The notes beneath the pieces were generated by a model. It saw only the letters and a program-made list of their open reading frames with translations. It made no database searches and was not told the origin of the DNA. Positions 10,201-21,092 of a stretch of 64,000 bases of DNA are shown here, piece after piece. This DNA comes from Mycteria americana. Lineage: Eukaryota > Chordata > Aves > Ciconiiformes > Ciconiidae. Every line of letters starts with the position of its first letter. Positions within the stretch are counted from its first letter, which is position 1. The stretch covers positions 1,875,560 to 1,939,559 of the forward strand of contig NC_134390.1 in the NCBI RefSeq assembly GCF_035582795.1, in the 5' to 3' direction. Both the position numbers and the translations under genes were made by a program.

Positions 10201-12651
10201 CTGCCCATTTTCAGAGGATTACATTACAGAGGAAAATCCATTTCTAATCAGCAGAACCATTTCCCCAAACAGACGTGACCCCATAAAAAGGTCAGGAGGT
10301 CAAACAGACCCAATTTGCATGCAATCTGCATAACAACGGCCAAGCCAGCAAGGGTGGTGAGCGTACCCCGAAGCCCCCGGTCCCACCACCCGGTCCCACG
10401 TGGGCAGCGGGACTTTGTCTCCTGCTTCTGCCCCCGACCCGCCGGGAGGCTGGAGAACGCGGCGAGGCGAGGACGTTGCTACTTCCATTTGGGCTTGGCA
10501 CAGATGTGACCGTGGCCATCTCCTCCTCAAGCCCATCTAGAAACATGCCACCTGCGGAGATTTTGGCTGTGCATGTGCATCTTCACGTGGTCTACGTGTA
10601 GAGAAACAGTTTGAAGGCATCTTTATACCTTCTCCATCTCTGCTCCTACAGAAGCCACTTAGCCCTGGCTGTCAGCAAACAGATGGAAGCTGCTCTGAAA
10701 AACTTCTTGTCCTGACATCGCTCCATTCAAAACCACTTGTTGAAACCCATCAGGACTCACCACATCCCCCCTGAGAGGGACTGTCTGGCCCCACCTGAAC
10801 CCGCAGAAGGAGGATCTGGGGGGCCATGCTCTTCTGATGGCCCCCACCAGTCCCCAGCCAGCGCTGAGCTGGTGGCCGGGCGACCCGTGACGCTGTGCAG
10901 TAGGATGTCGGTGGTGGTGGGATGCCTGGAGGATGCAACCTCTGGGATCTGCGCTACGATGGCATGAGAAGCAAAGCCAAAGCGTTACGGGGCCGGCCGC
11001 TGAGCCCCGCTGCCGGACCGCTTCTGCACCCTGGGGAGCCGTGGTCTGATCCGCACCCAGCGCCGTGCACGCCTGGGGCAGAGCCGGTGGGGGGGGGGGT
11101 CTACAAACCCCGATATACACATAAACCCCAGAAGGCTGAAAACGATTTTAAATGGCTTATTTTTCCAAGAAGAAAGCATTACCTTTGCATCTCGTCTTCC
11201 CACAAGCACGTGGATGAAGGTCGTTAAATGCGGGAGACGCTCTGCAGCTCGGCAAGGGGCCCAGGGACCGGGCACCCCCCACCCCTGCCCAAGCCCTCTC
11301 CTCCCATGGTGTTTTTCCCGATGAAGCTCCAATAACAAACTCCCCCGGGGGCAAAAGCCAAGGCAGGAGCCACCAGCCCCTGGTCTATCTTCTCCAATAT
11401 CTGGCCTTGGGCCGGGGTCAGTGCCGGGGGCTGCGATGGACGCGGGAACCGGGCTGCAGCAGGGAGATAATTTGCCCCGTGCACTAGAGCCTGTCCGCAG
11501 CGGTAGCGGCAACGCTCCAGCTCATCTCCTCCACGGAACGAATCAATCTTAATTAACTCTAATTCTGGGGAGCCTCCCAGCCCTATCCAGCACTGCGCGA
11601 CGCGGTTGTATTTTCCGCCTCGGCGCCCTGCCGGGCAGCGCGCTCTGCAGGGAATTCAGCAAAACCTCCTCTTTTCCATCATTTCTGCAGCTCCTTTCTT
11701 GCGGTCCCTGTGTGTTCCCATCGCACAGCCTGCGGGATGACGGACCCCGTCCCCATCCCTGCGGACCACCTTCCCTGCCCGCGGCACCCACAGCTTCACC
11801 GTCTCCCGGCCGGCCCTGCCGGAGCTGGGCTGGGGGAGGCCTCTCTCGGTGGCTTTTGTTTTCACAAGCCTTTTGACTCGCGGATTCTTTTTTAAACACC
11901 GCCTCAGCAGCCTGAAAAGCCGAGCTCCCTCCCGCACTCCATTCACTAATGGATTTTCCAGAAGTTCCCTTTTTTTGGCTTCTTTCTTTGCTGACGCTGC
12001 TGCCTCCATCCACGCCCGAGGCTGCGGCTCCCCTCTGCCGTACGCCTCCGCTTGCACGCACGGACGGACGGACGGACTCTGACTTCGGGGACCCGTGTGC
12101 CACGCTCGGAGCAGCTGCCTCTACAGCTCCCACCTCCTGCGCCCCGGGAGTTTGCACAGATACGTGGCTATCATAAGCCAATTATAACCATATATCATTA
12201 CACAGCACAGAGTGCAAACATTTCAACCTGCCACTACAGGGTTGCTGCTCCAAAAAAAAAAAATAAAAAAAAAATTAAAGAATAATAAGGTGGCCACAGC
12301 GTCAGGGCGAAGCATCACCGGGAAATCGGGGAGAAGTTTGGTGCCGGGCTGGCTCCGTGCGAGAGCCTATCGATCGGGGCAGAGCCACTCCTGTCTCCTC
12401 GAGCTAATCCTACGGCAGAAATAATTCATTTTCCTCCGTTTTCAGCAGCCACTCATTAAAAAGTAATCACCTTGTAGCAGGAGGATATGAACAGCCCAAG
12501 GTCAGATCCATAATGGCGTTATTTCTGGAGCGTGTACCTGGCTCACGCCGAACGGCGGCCACGCTGCGACCCCCGCCCTGCCCGCGCGGGGCCGGCAGCT
12601 TCGGCCCCACGGCTGGGCCCTGCCTCGCTGCTCGGGTTGGTGGCGATTAAG

Positions 12652-12659
12652 ATGCAAAT
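12652..12659 (+). promoter_or_regulatory. Octamer (POU factor) motif
   Basis: A perfect ATGCAAAT lies in a short AT-rich island that also contains GATTAAG and a run of ATAT-like motifs. Single octamers occur by chance; the AT-rich setting within GC-rich DNA is the reason to note it. Confidence 0.3.
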
Positions 12660-14248
12660 GGAAATATCTCTATATGAGCAGATATTCACTTCTGTGAGCA
12701 CTGCCCATCAGCGTCCGTGGCCGAGCACCCAGGTCGCACTGCCCGGACGTTGCTCTCATCGACCCCGAGCACCCGCAACACCTAAGGTGGAAAATAGGAA
12801 CAACGCTTCCAAAGCTGTCTTTTAAATCTCATTATTTGGTGGCATCTCCAAGAAATCGCCAAATCTCCAGCTCCCGATTTATTTTTACGTTGCTGGGACT
12901 TCACCGCAGCTGCTAAAACCGGCTTTGCTAAGAGCGTGAAGCTGCAAAGTGTAACATAAAGAAGTGTCACCGTGTCCCCGTCAGCAGCACACGCAGGGCC
13001 GGGACCGCGGCACCTCGGCGTGCTCTCAGGTTGCCATAAGCCCATCCCGGGCACGACGTCCTGCCCACGGCCGTTACCGATTCACCCGGGGGATTGGGGT
13101 GCAGCCCCAGGGGGTTCCCAGGAGGGAGAGCGTGGGCTCAGAGCCATCGCCCCATCCCTGCGGCACAGCCGAGGGCTGCCAGGCCTAGCAAAGTCCAACC
13201 CGCTCGCGGCATGTCGGCATTTTAGCAGATTTATGTTTGCAACACGCGGCCTGATTCAGCGTTTGGAAGGAGGAGGAGGCGATGCTCTGGGAACCGGCCG
13301 GAGCGCGGGGTTGGGACGGGGACGTAGCACGAGGGACGGGAGGCAGGATGGGGCCAGTCCCAGGAATTTGGCGATTCCAGATGCAGCCAAACTACGGGAA
13401 GACAGCTCCAGCGATGCCAGCGTGGGGAAGAAACCCCCCACACCTAAACTCTTCCCAGTTACATCCACAGCGGGGATGCTGCTGCACGCACAGCTCTGCC
13501 GCCTCGCCGTGCGGGGCTGGGGAGCCCCGTGTCCCCCCGATGACACAAGGTGGGGGGCACACGGGACACCCCGAGCAGGGCGACCTGTCCTCCCAAGGCG
13601 GGACGTGCAGGACAAGCCCTTCAAAACGCACTCAACCTCTCTAACCTCCCGTGCCCAGCGCAGCCTCGCAGCACGTCACCCCTGGCCTTTAATTACACAT
13701 TTCTGCAGCCATTAGTCCTCTCGCCATCAATTACACCCACATTATCCCGTTCCGGGAGGCAGCAGGACCCGGGGAGCAGAGTCAAGCGCTTTGCAGAGTC
13801 TTTCCAAAGGAAAGAAACGGCCTCCGATGGGAACGTCCCTTCGCCGCGGCAGAGCCGAGGCGGCAGACAAAGCAGCCCGGCGGCCGGTCCCGCTGCTCTT
13901 CAGAGGCCTAAAGCAACGCTGAGAAAGATTAATCACGGGGAGAGGACCCCGGGCTCCCGCGTCCCCCGATGCCACGAGTCCCCTCCAGCTGGGTGCTGCC
14001 GCTGCACCTCTCATCTATTTACACAGCAAAGGCTTTGTGAGGAGCAGGCTCCTCTTCTGAGCAGGGCCGGGGCAGGGAAAGGGGTACTTATTCAGCTATT
14101 ATTCAGCTTTTTTTTTGTAGGCAAGACAAGTGTGGGTTAAAGTGCAATTTGTCTTGACATTAGTTTTCACTTTCTTGGAGGGGGGGTGGAAAGTGGCTCT
14201 TTTCTCTTGCGAGGGAAAACACTCGCCTGGGTACCACACCTCCGCCAG

Positions 14249-15015
14249 CCGAGCATCCCACCCGGGAGTGCACCCCAGTATCCCACCCGGGAGTGCACCC
14301 CAGCATCCCACCCAGGAACACACCCCAGCATCCCACCTGGGAGTGCACCCCAGCATCCCACCCAGGAGTGCACCCCAGTATCCCACCCGGGAGTGCACCC
14401 CAGCATCCCACCCGGGAACGCACCCCAGCATCCCACCGGGGAACGCACCCCAGCATCCCACCCGGGAACACACCCCAGCATCCCACCGGGGAACGCACCC
14501 CAGCATCCCACCCGGGAACACACCCCAGCATCCCACCGGGGAACGCACCCCAGCATCCCACCCGGGAGTGCACCCCAGCATCCCACCCGGGAACACACCC
14601 CAGCATCCCACCGGGGAACACACCCCAGCATCCCACCCGGGAACACACCCCAGCATCCCACCGGGAAACGCACCCCAGCATCCTACCCGGGAACGCACCC
14701 CAGCATCCCACTGGGGAATGCACCCCAGCATCCCACCCCAGGGAGCGCACCCCAGCATCCCACCCAGGAACGCACCCCAGCATCCCACCCGGGAGTGCAC
14801 CCCAGTATCCCACCCAGGAACGCACCCCAGCATCCCACTGGGGAACGCACCCCAGCATCCCACCCGGGAGTGCACCCCAGTATCCCACCCCAGGGAGTGC
14901 ACCCCAGCATCCCACCCGGGAGCACACCCCAGCATCCCACCCGGGAGCACACCCCAGCATCCCACCCAGGAACACACCCCAGCATCCCACCCGGGAGCAC
15001 ACCCCAGCATCCCAG
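14249..15015. repeat. 25-bp minisatellite, about 30 copies, open in all six frames
   Basis: The unit is CACCCCAGCATCCCACCCGG plus GAACG or GAGTG. Variants alternate between GGGAACG, GGGAACA, GGGAGTG and GGGAGCA. Because 25 is not a multiple of three and the unit has no stop in any frame, long apparent reading frames run through in all six frames; none is a gene. Occasional units contain a short insertion (CCCACCCCAGGGAG near 14745 and 14888). It lies in the presumed FIGNL2 intron 1. The plus strand is C-rich and the minus strand G-rich. Confidence 0.97.
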
Positions 15016-18000
15016 TCCAGGGCGAGGGGCCCTGGGCACCACCACCACACAGGCCATGACGGCATCCCTGTAATTACATAAACATGCCCGATTTTTCCAC
15101 GACTGAGGTCTCCGTCCTCGGGAGAAAGGAGCTAGGAAGAAAACCTTTACTTTGCGTCCTCCCCTGCTCTCAGCCACAGGTCAGCAGCATCTGCGAGGCC
15201 TTGGCTGGGTTTATTAGGGCCCCCATAAAGATCAGGGGTTGCTGATAAGCGACCCGAGGCATGCACCACTGCAGGAAAAATTGTGCTCGCGATCTGTACA
15301 ATTTAACCAACATTAACTTCAGCTGATGACAGGCCACAAGGCCAGGAGAGAGATTTTACAACACCCTCGTTACACGGCAAAATAAACTTTGCTGCGGAGA
15401 GCCGGTGCTGACTTTAAACTCTTGCTCCCATTAAGAGGAGACCCGAGCCCAGAGCCGCCGAGGCACCGCCGTCCCCGGGCAGCTCTGCCGGGCAGCGCCC
15501 GCGCGTGCAGCAACATCCTCTGCAGCTCGAGACTGGGGTTCACGGAGCAGCAAAAGCACCGCGATGCTGCCCAGGGCTCAGAGCGCGAGGGGGAAAAGGG
15601 CGAGCACGAGAACAAGCCGAGTCCAAAGGAAAAAACAAGAGGAAAACATACCAGAAGTAAACACGGCAACGGACGCGCGGCGGCAGGACCTTGCAAGGGG
15701 ATAAACTGTTTCTTCAGGACTGGGAATTGCCAGGGCTGGCACTGGGAAGAACTGGTTTATTCCTTGCTCAGCTGCTGATGCAGCAATGGGAATTTTCCTG
15801 CTCAATGCTATCGAGTCTGGGTTAGTCCCAACAGCTCCCTTCGATCAGGAGCTGGGTGCCACCGCTAGCACGTGTGTCCCCTGGGACGAGAGTGCCGGAC
15901 GCCCGGTGACACACGCGAGTGACCGTGCAGCACCAGCAGCACCAGCACCAGCAGCACCAGCAGCACCAGCACCAGCACCAGCAGCACCAGCAGCGCCAGC
16001 AGCGCCAGGGATGAGCTTTCTAGAGCCAGAGCACCACAGAGCTGCTAAACACGTGCATTAACCAGCACGCCCCTCCACACCCCAAAAGGAAGAAAAACAT
16101 CTTTATTTTGCTAAAAAGCTCCAAGAGAAGGACCCGCCTCGCCGGCACCCGAGCTGGGGCTGTTCGCTGGAGCGGGGAGCGGAGGAAGGGAGCGCGCCGA
16201 GCAAATGAGATGCTCGGAGTCACGAGCCTCAAGCTTTCCTGCACGCCGCAAAATTCCAGCTGACATTTGGCCAGATGCGATGGGATCTGCCCCGGGACGA
16301 CAAAAGGAGCCTCCCCAACGGCCCTGTCAAACGGCAAAGCTCTGCTTCCAGCCCTATAATCACTAGAGCTCAAAAAAATATCACTGAAAAGTGTTTTCAA
16401 TGGCATAAACGCAAGGGTCAGCGTCGCGCAAGGGTCACTATCGCTTCTCTAGATGCATTAATGTCATCTGCGGGGAAATTCCCTTTAGGAATCCTCGCTT
16501 AAATCCTGTGCTCCCGCATCTGCTGCCATAAACCGTGGACTGAGGGATTTCTCCTTCCCTACGCACAGCCCGTCTCCTTCCAGCTGTAGGGACGAAAGCA
16601 AGGAGGTGCAGAAACCCCAAACCATTAGAAAAGCAGAGACAGAAGGGAAGAAAGGAGAATATTTGGCTGTTTGTGGAAAAATCTGGAGGTGACACTTCTA
16701 CCCTCAGGAATATCTCCTCGACTAGGAGGATGCAAAAATAATTAACACGAATAAAGTCCGCAGCATCTGCAAACGCCAGCGAGACACGGCACACGCTTCC
16801 CGACTCCTTCCAGGAATTTTTTCAATGACGGCAGAGACGTCTGCCGTCGTTACGGAGGTGACGATGTGCCGTGCAGAATCGTTTCATTCTTTCTAATCCG
16901 CCGGCGCTGCTGCGGGACGCGATGCCGGCTTTGGAGGCGAATGCTCCCAGAGGCTTTTGTGTTTACTTTTTCCGCAGGGGAAGGAGGAGGTGAATTAAGT
17001 GACCTGATGGCCACTCCCTTGGCCTAAGGTTAGGCCCTCGCATCTGTATTTGGGCACCCGAAATAACAGCCTTTTTTTTTTTTTTTTTCCCCCAACGGCT
17101 ACTGAAATGCCCTGGAGCGGAGGATGGATGCGGGGTGAGGGCTCAAAACTTTCAGCCCGCTTACTCAGGCGCCTCGATACCGGTCTGGGAGCAGCCTGAA
17201 GCGGGGATTTGGGAAAAACCAGGGCCCCTGCTTGTATCGGTCTGTACAAACACGCAAAGCAGCATCAGGATCATCTCTGGGCCATCGACTTCCTCCCCAA
17301 ATAAAGGCAAACGGAGCCTCAGCTGCGCCGGGGGAGAAGCCCATTGCTGGCCAGAGGCATGAACCTATGAACGCAGACATACCGGTATCTTCAACAACTG
17401 TTTTCTGTATTTCAGAGCATCTGGGGAAACCTGTTTTGGAGATTTCTCAGCGTTTATTCCATGTTTTAACTTGGGGAATTATCTCTGATGGGACGCAAGA
17501 GGAGAGGTTTGGGTTACGGGACCGTGTCGAACCGGCACCGTCAAACCCGAGATGCTGTTAAAGCCCCAACCCGGCCCTCAGAAGGGAGAAAAAGGCCGGG
17601 GGAAAGGGAGGGAGGAGAAAACACCGGCTCCAGATAAGCAATTGTTAACATGATCCATATGGTACACAACTTGCCTTTCTGTTTAACCAAAATGATAATG
17701 GCAAAAGGGAAGAATGCGGCGGGGGCTCCGCGGGAGAACAAAGGCGGCTGCGAAACCCTTCCCCGCTCCAGAGAAAACGAATTGTGAGCGGGGAGAGCCC
17801 GCGACTGCTCCTCCCCGGGCTGAGCCGCCCCGAAACCCACCCGGCTCGCTCCTTCTGCTCCACGAAAGCTTTACAACTACAGTGCAACTAAAGGGAGCGA
17901 AACTGCAGCTGTCAGCAAGCAAATAAAATAAATAAAAAAAATCTTACGAGTATTAACAGGGACGTTTTCATAATCAATAATAAACTTCACATGTGAGCCG

Positions 18001-18939
18001 CGGCTCAGGACCAGCACTGACGTAAACACCGAGCCCGTTCCTCTCGGATCTGGGATGAATTCAGCCCTGGGTGTTTATGTTATTGCAGGACCCCGCGGCT
18101 TTCCAAGGAACACAATACAGTACGTGCCATTCATTATCCCGGCAGTCCCCCAAGAGAAAATGTCAACACACTTCTGCTAAAGAGAGCTAAAACAAATGTT
18201 TAATGTGATAAACAACTCCCGGGCCTCAGACCCCGCAGAAATGTTTAATTCAGAACCACCTCTAAGAACAAACAGGCGCCGGAGCCGCACGCTGGCATCC
18301 AGGAACAGCAAACCCGGCTCCCTGTCATCACTGGCCGCGCGCCGGAGCAGCGACCCGGCCGGCTCCGGGCCGTCAGCGCTGCTGGGGAGCGCGGTGGAAG
18401 GAAACCAGGGAAAAAACCTCGGCAATTCCCATGTAGGGAATCAGTAAATCAATTCTGAGCCCTTCTTATTGTATTCACGCACCCTCCACAGAGACCAGGC
18501 ATCCAAATTAAACACCACGCGTGCCCAAGTCCGCTTATGAATTCAGTTCTGCACATTCGCACCCCTGAAATCCGTTTGTCGCAAAACCGGGATCCGATTA
18601 ACGATAATGTTCATTTTTGTGATCCCAGAGTGAAACTAGGAATGATGTAAACCAGCACACGGTGTCTCCAAAACCAGGGGAATTTACGCTGGAAGACACA
18701 GTACAAAGCTATTTAATAACCTTTCTGCGTTTTTTCCCCAAGTGCCTTTTGTCCCCCAAGTGGCAAAAGCACACTCAAAAAAAAAAAAACAAACCAAAAA
18801 AGAAAAAGAAAAGGACCTTGCAGGCAACGCTCCTAATTAAAAAACGCCCTCAGCTCCTCAACGCCGCGACTGTTTTGAAGGCGAGCGCTCCAGCGTGCGC
18901 TTGACGTGCGACAGCGGCCGAGGGGAGCGCGCATTGTTC
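15016..18939 (-). other. Presumed FIGNL2 intron 1, 5' part: non-coding, AT-rich islands and a short microsatellite
   Basis: No gene recognised. AT-rich islands lie at about 15190-15390, 16330-16420, 17630-18000 and 18170-18800. A CAGCAC-type hexanucleotide microsatellite occupies about 15927-16012. Short poly(T) and poly(A) runs occur near 17071-17088 and 18777-18790. The AT-rich islands are candidate regulatory sequence by composition only. Confidence 0.4.
15927..16012. repeat. CAGCAC/CAC microsatellite
   Basis: Imperfect runs of CAGCAC and CAGCACCAGCAC cover about 85 bp. Translated on the plus strand they would give Ala/Pro repeats, but there is no sign of an exon around them. Confidence 0.85.
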
Positions 18940-18946
18940 CTGGGCG

Positions 18947-19170
18947 GTGGATGGACGGAGGGATGGACGGTGGCTGGCTGGATGGACGGAGGGATGGTGG
19001 ATGGACGGTTGGATGGATGGACGGTTGGATGGCTGGATGGTTGGATTGATGGAAGGACGGGTGGACGGATGGAAGGACGGGTGGGTGGATGGATGGACGG
19101 GTGGATGGACGGACGGACGGGTGGATGGACGGATGGACGGGTGGATGGACGGACGGACGGACGGGTGGAC
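18947..19170. repeat. GGAT/GGAC tetranucleotide-based minisatellite
   Basis: About 220 bp consist of GGAT, GGAC and GGTT tetramers in irregular order (for example GGATGGACGG units). It borders the CpG island containing the probable FIGNL2 promoter. The long frames through it are repeat artefacts. Confidence 0.92.
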
Positions 19171-19658
19171 AGTGCCCCCCATCGTGTGCACCCCTCCAGG
19201 CGTGGGAGCCGCCGGAGTGGCCGGGGCCGGGCTCCCCCCGCCGCGGGGCTCCCGGCCGAGCAGGCTCATGTCACGAGCACGTTCGCCCGGGGCTCCCCGC
19301 ACCCTTTTTGGGGAAAGGAGCGAGGGGGGAGGCAAAGGCCCAGGCGGCGGGGGATGCCCCGGGCCCCGGGCGGGGCTGGCTTACCGGGAGCACCGGCCCC
19401 CCGCGGCCCCTCCGCCGCGCCCCGCAGCCCGTAACCCGGCTGTTCTCGCCCTGAAACCCGGGCTCGGCGGATACCGGGCGGGGGGGGGGCCCGGAGCGGG
19501 GCATCCCCGGCAGCGCGGGGGATGCTCCGCCGGCAGCGCGGGGGGCCGCCCCATCCCTGCCTGCCCCCCTGCCTGCCTGCCCCCATCCCCGCCTGCCCCC
19601 ATCCCCGCCTGCCCCCGGCCGGACGCCCCGCCGCCGCGGCCCCCCGGCGCCCACTCAC

Positions 19659-19760
19659 CTCCTCATGCCGGCGGGCCCTAGCGCAGCCCGGCGGCGGGCG
19701 GCCGTGCGGGGCGCCGCATCCTCCCGCTGCCGCCCGGACAATGCGGGGCGGCGCGGCGGC
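19659..19760 (-). other. FIGNL2: Putative FIGNL2 first exon (5' UTR; 5' boundary unknown)
   Basis: A consensus donor GTGAGTGG follows GCATGAGGAG on the minus strand at 19659/19658. If joined to the acceptor at 4322, the ATG at 19666-19664 would open a frame (MRRSVEDALV...) overlapping the true start in another frame and ending at 4037. A second short frame (MRRPARPPAAGLR, 13 codons) lies just upstream in the same exon. The join is inferred from donor quality, strand and CpG context only; the given 5' limit is arbitrary. Confidence 0.38.
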
Positions 19761-19788
19761 CCGCGGGCGGCGGGGGCCGGCGCTGGGG

Positions 19789-19871
19789 CTGGGGCTGGGG
19801 CCGGCGCTGGGCTGGGGCTGGGGCTGGGGCTGGGGCCGGGGCCGGGGCCGGGGCCGGGGCTGGGGCCGGCC
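19789..19871. repeat. GGGGCC/GGGGCT hexanucleotide array
   Basis: About a dozen GGGGCY hexamers, with four consecutive GGGGCC near 19834-19859, lie on the plus strand inside the CpG island. Four or more G4 runs at 2-nt spacing give a strong G-quadruplex motif. On the FIGNL2 sense strand the array reads GGCCCC/AGCCCC. Confidence 0.85.
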
Positions 19872-20150
19872 CCCGCCCGCCGCCCACGGCCCGCCCCTGC
19901 GCCGCGGCGGGGCGGAGCGGAGCGGAGCGCGGCGGAGCGGAGCGGCCCCTGGGCCGCGGCGGGGGCGGGAGGAGGCGGGGGCGGCCGCGCTGCGAGCGCG
20001 GGGCTGGGGCCGGCGCGGGCTCCGCTCCGGCCCCGCTGCCCGGCCGGGGCCGGCCCGGCACAAAGGCAGAGCGGAGGAGCGGGCGGGGGGGGAGCGGAGG
20101 AGCGGGCAGCCGAGACGCCGGCGTCGCGGCCCCCCGGCGGCCGAGCACCC

Positions 20151-21092
20151 CCAGCCCCCGCACCCCAGCATCTCAGTGCCCGTGCCCCCCAGCACCCAGG
20201 CACCCCGACCCCCTGCACCCCAGCATCCCAGCCCCCACGCATTTCATCCTCCTGCACCCCAGCATCCCAGTGCCCATGCAGCCCAGCAGCCCAGCGTCCC
20301 AGCACCCAGGCACCCTGACCCTCTGCACCCCAGCATCCCAGTGCCCATGCACCCATGCAGCCCAGCAGCCCAGCGTCCCAGCACCCAGGCACCCCTGCCC
20401 CCAGCATCCCAGCCCCCATGCATTTCATCCTCCTGCACCCCAGCATCCCAGCACCCAGGCACCCTGACCCCCTGCACCCCAGCATCCCAGTGCCCATGCA
20501 CCCATGCAGCCCAGCAGCCCAGCGTCCCAGCACCCAGGCACCCCTGCCCCCAGCATCCCAGCCCCCATGCATTTCATCCTCCTGCACCCCAGCATCCCAG
20601 CACCCAGGCATCCCGACCTCCTGCACCCCAGCATCCCAGCACCCAGGCACCCTGACCCCCTGCACCCCAGCATCCCAGTGCCCATGCACCCATGCAGCCC
20701 AGCAGCCCAGCGTCCCGGCACCCAGGCACCCCTGCCCCCAGCATCCCAGCACCCATGCATTTCATCCTCCTGCACCCCAGCATCCCAGCACCCAGGCACC
20801 CTGACCCTCTGCACCCCAGCATCCCAGTGCCCGTGCACCCATGCATCCTAGCACCCCAGCATCCAGGCACCCCGGCCCCCTGCACCGCAGCATCGCAGCC
20901 CCCATGCATTTCATCCTCCTGCACTCCAGCATCCCAGCGCCCATGCACCCCGCCTTCCTGCACCCCAGCACCCATGCGCTCCAGCACCTGGCATCCCGCT
21001 ACCCCAGCATCCTTGCACCCCAGCCCCTTGCACCCTGTACCCCTCTACACCAGCCCCCAATATCTCTGCACCCTGGCCCCCCAGCACCCTGA
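20151..21092. repeat. Minisatellite built on CACCCCAGCATCCCAG, with a period of about 149 bp
   Basis: Short C-rich modules (GCACCCCAGCATCCCAG, CACCCAGGCACCCTGACC, CATGCATTTCATCCTCCTG, GCAGCCCAGCAGCCCAGCG) recur in blocks. The block containing GCAGCCCAGCAGCC repeats from about 20357 to 20506 (149 bp) and then 20694 (188 bp). Copies decay to the right after about 20840. All long frames here are repeat artefacts. It shares the core CACCCCAGCATCCCA with the array at 14.2-15.0 kb. Confidence 0.93.

Larger units (their letters stand above)
4323..14248 (-). other. Presumed FIGNL2 intron 1, 3' part: no coding sequence, with AT-rich candidate regulatory islands
   Basis: No exon or RNA gene is recognised here. 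The background is GC-rich with many CpG, interrupted by sharply AT-rich, CpG-poor islands containing homeodomain-like TAAT motifs: about 5320-5560, 6890-6970, 8440-8640, 9200-9500, 12170-12290, 12410-12530, 12640-12700, 13680-13750 and 14080-14180. Specific sites seen are a RUNX motif (TGACCACA, 5333-5340), a SOX-like CTATTGTTC beside a TAATTA near 6910-6930, and an intact octamer ATGCAAAT (12652-12659). These are motif readings; conservation is untested. A 29-bp alternating purine-pyrimidine run lies at 7193-7221. Confidence 0.45.
19190..20150. promoter_or_regulatory. CpG island, probable FIGNL2 promoter region (possibly bidirectional)
   Basis: The densest CpG stretch of the non-coding part of the window. 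It is very GC-rich, has many Sp1-like GGGGCGG and GGCGGGG boxes, no clear TATA box, and a strong minus-strand donor (GAG|GTGAGTGG, exon side ending at 19659). Direction and spacing fit a first exon of FIGNL2, giving an intron of about 15.3 kb. Human FIGNL2 is reported to have a divergent non-coding transcript, so plus-strand transcription is possible too. Confidence 0.5.

Noticed and set aside
14099-15177. Several 160-300 codon frames on both strands
   Set aside because: All lie in the 25-bp minisatellite, which is open in every frame; none has flanking non-repeat coding sequence.
19266-20987. Long Pro/Arg/Gly-rich and cysteine/glycine-repeat frames
   Set aside because: They are reading frames of CpG-island hexamers and of the compound minisatellite, with no family motif and no clean splice structure.
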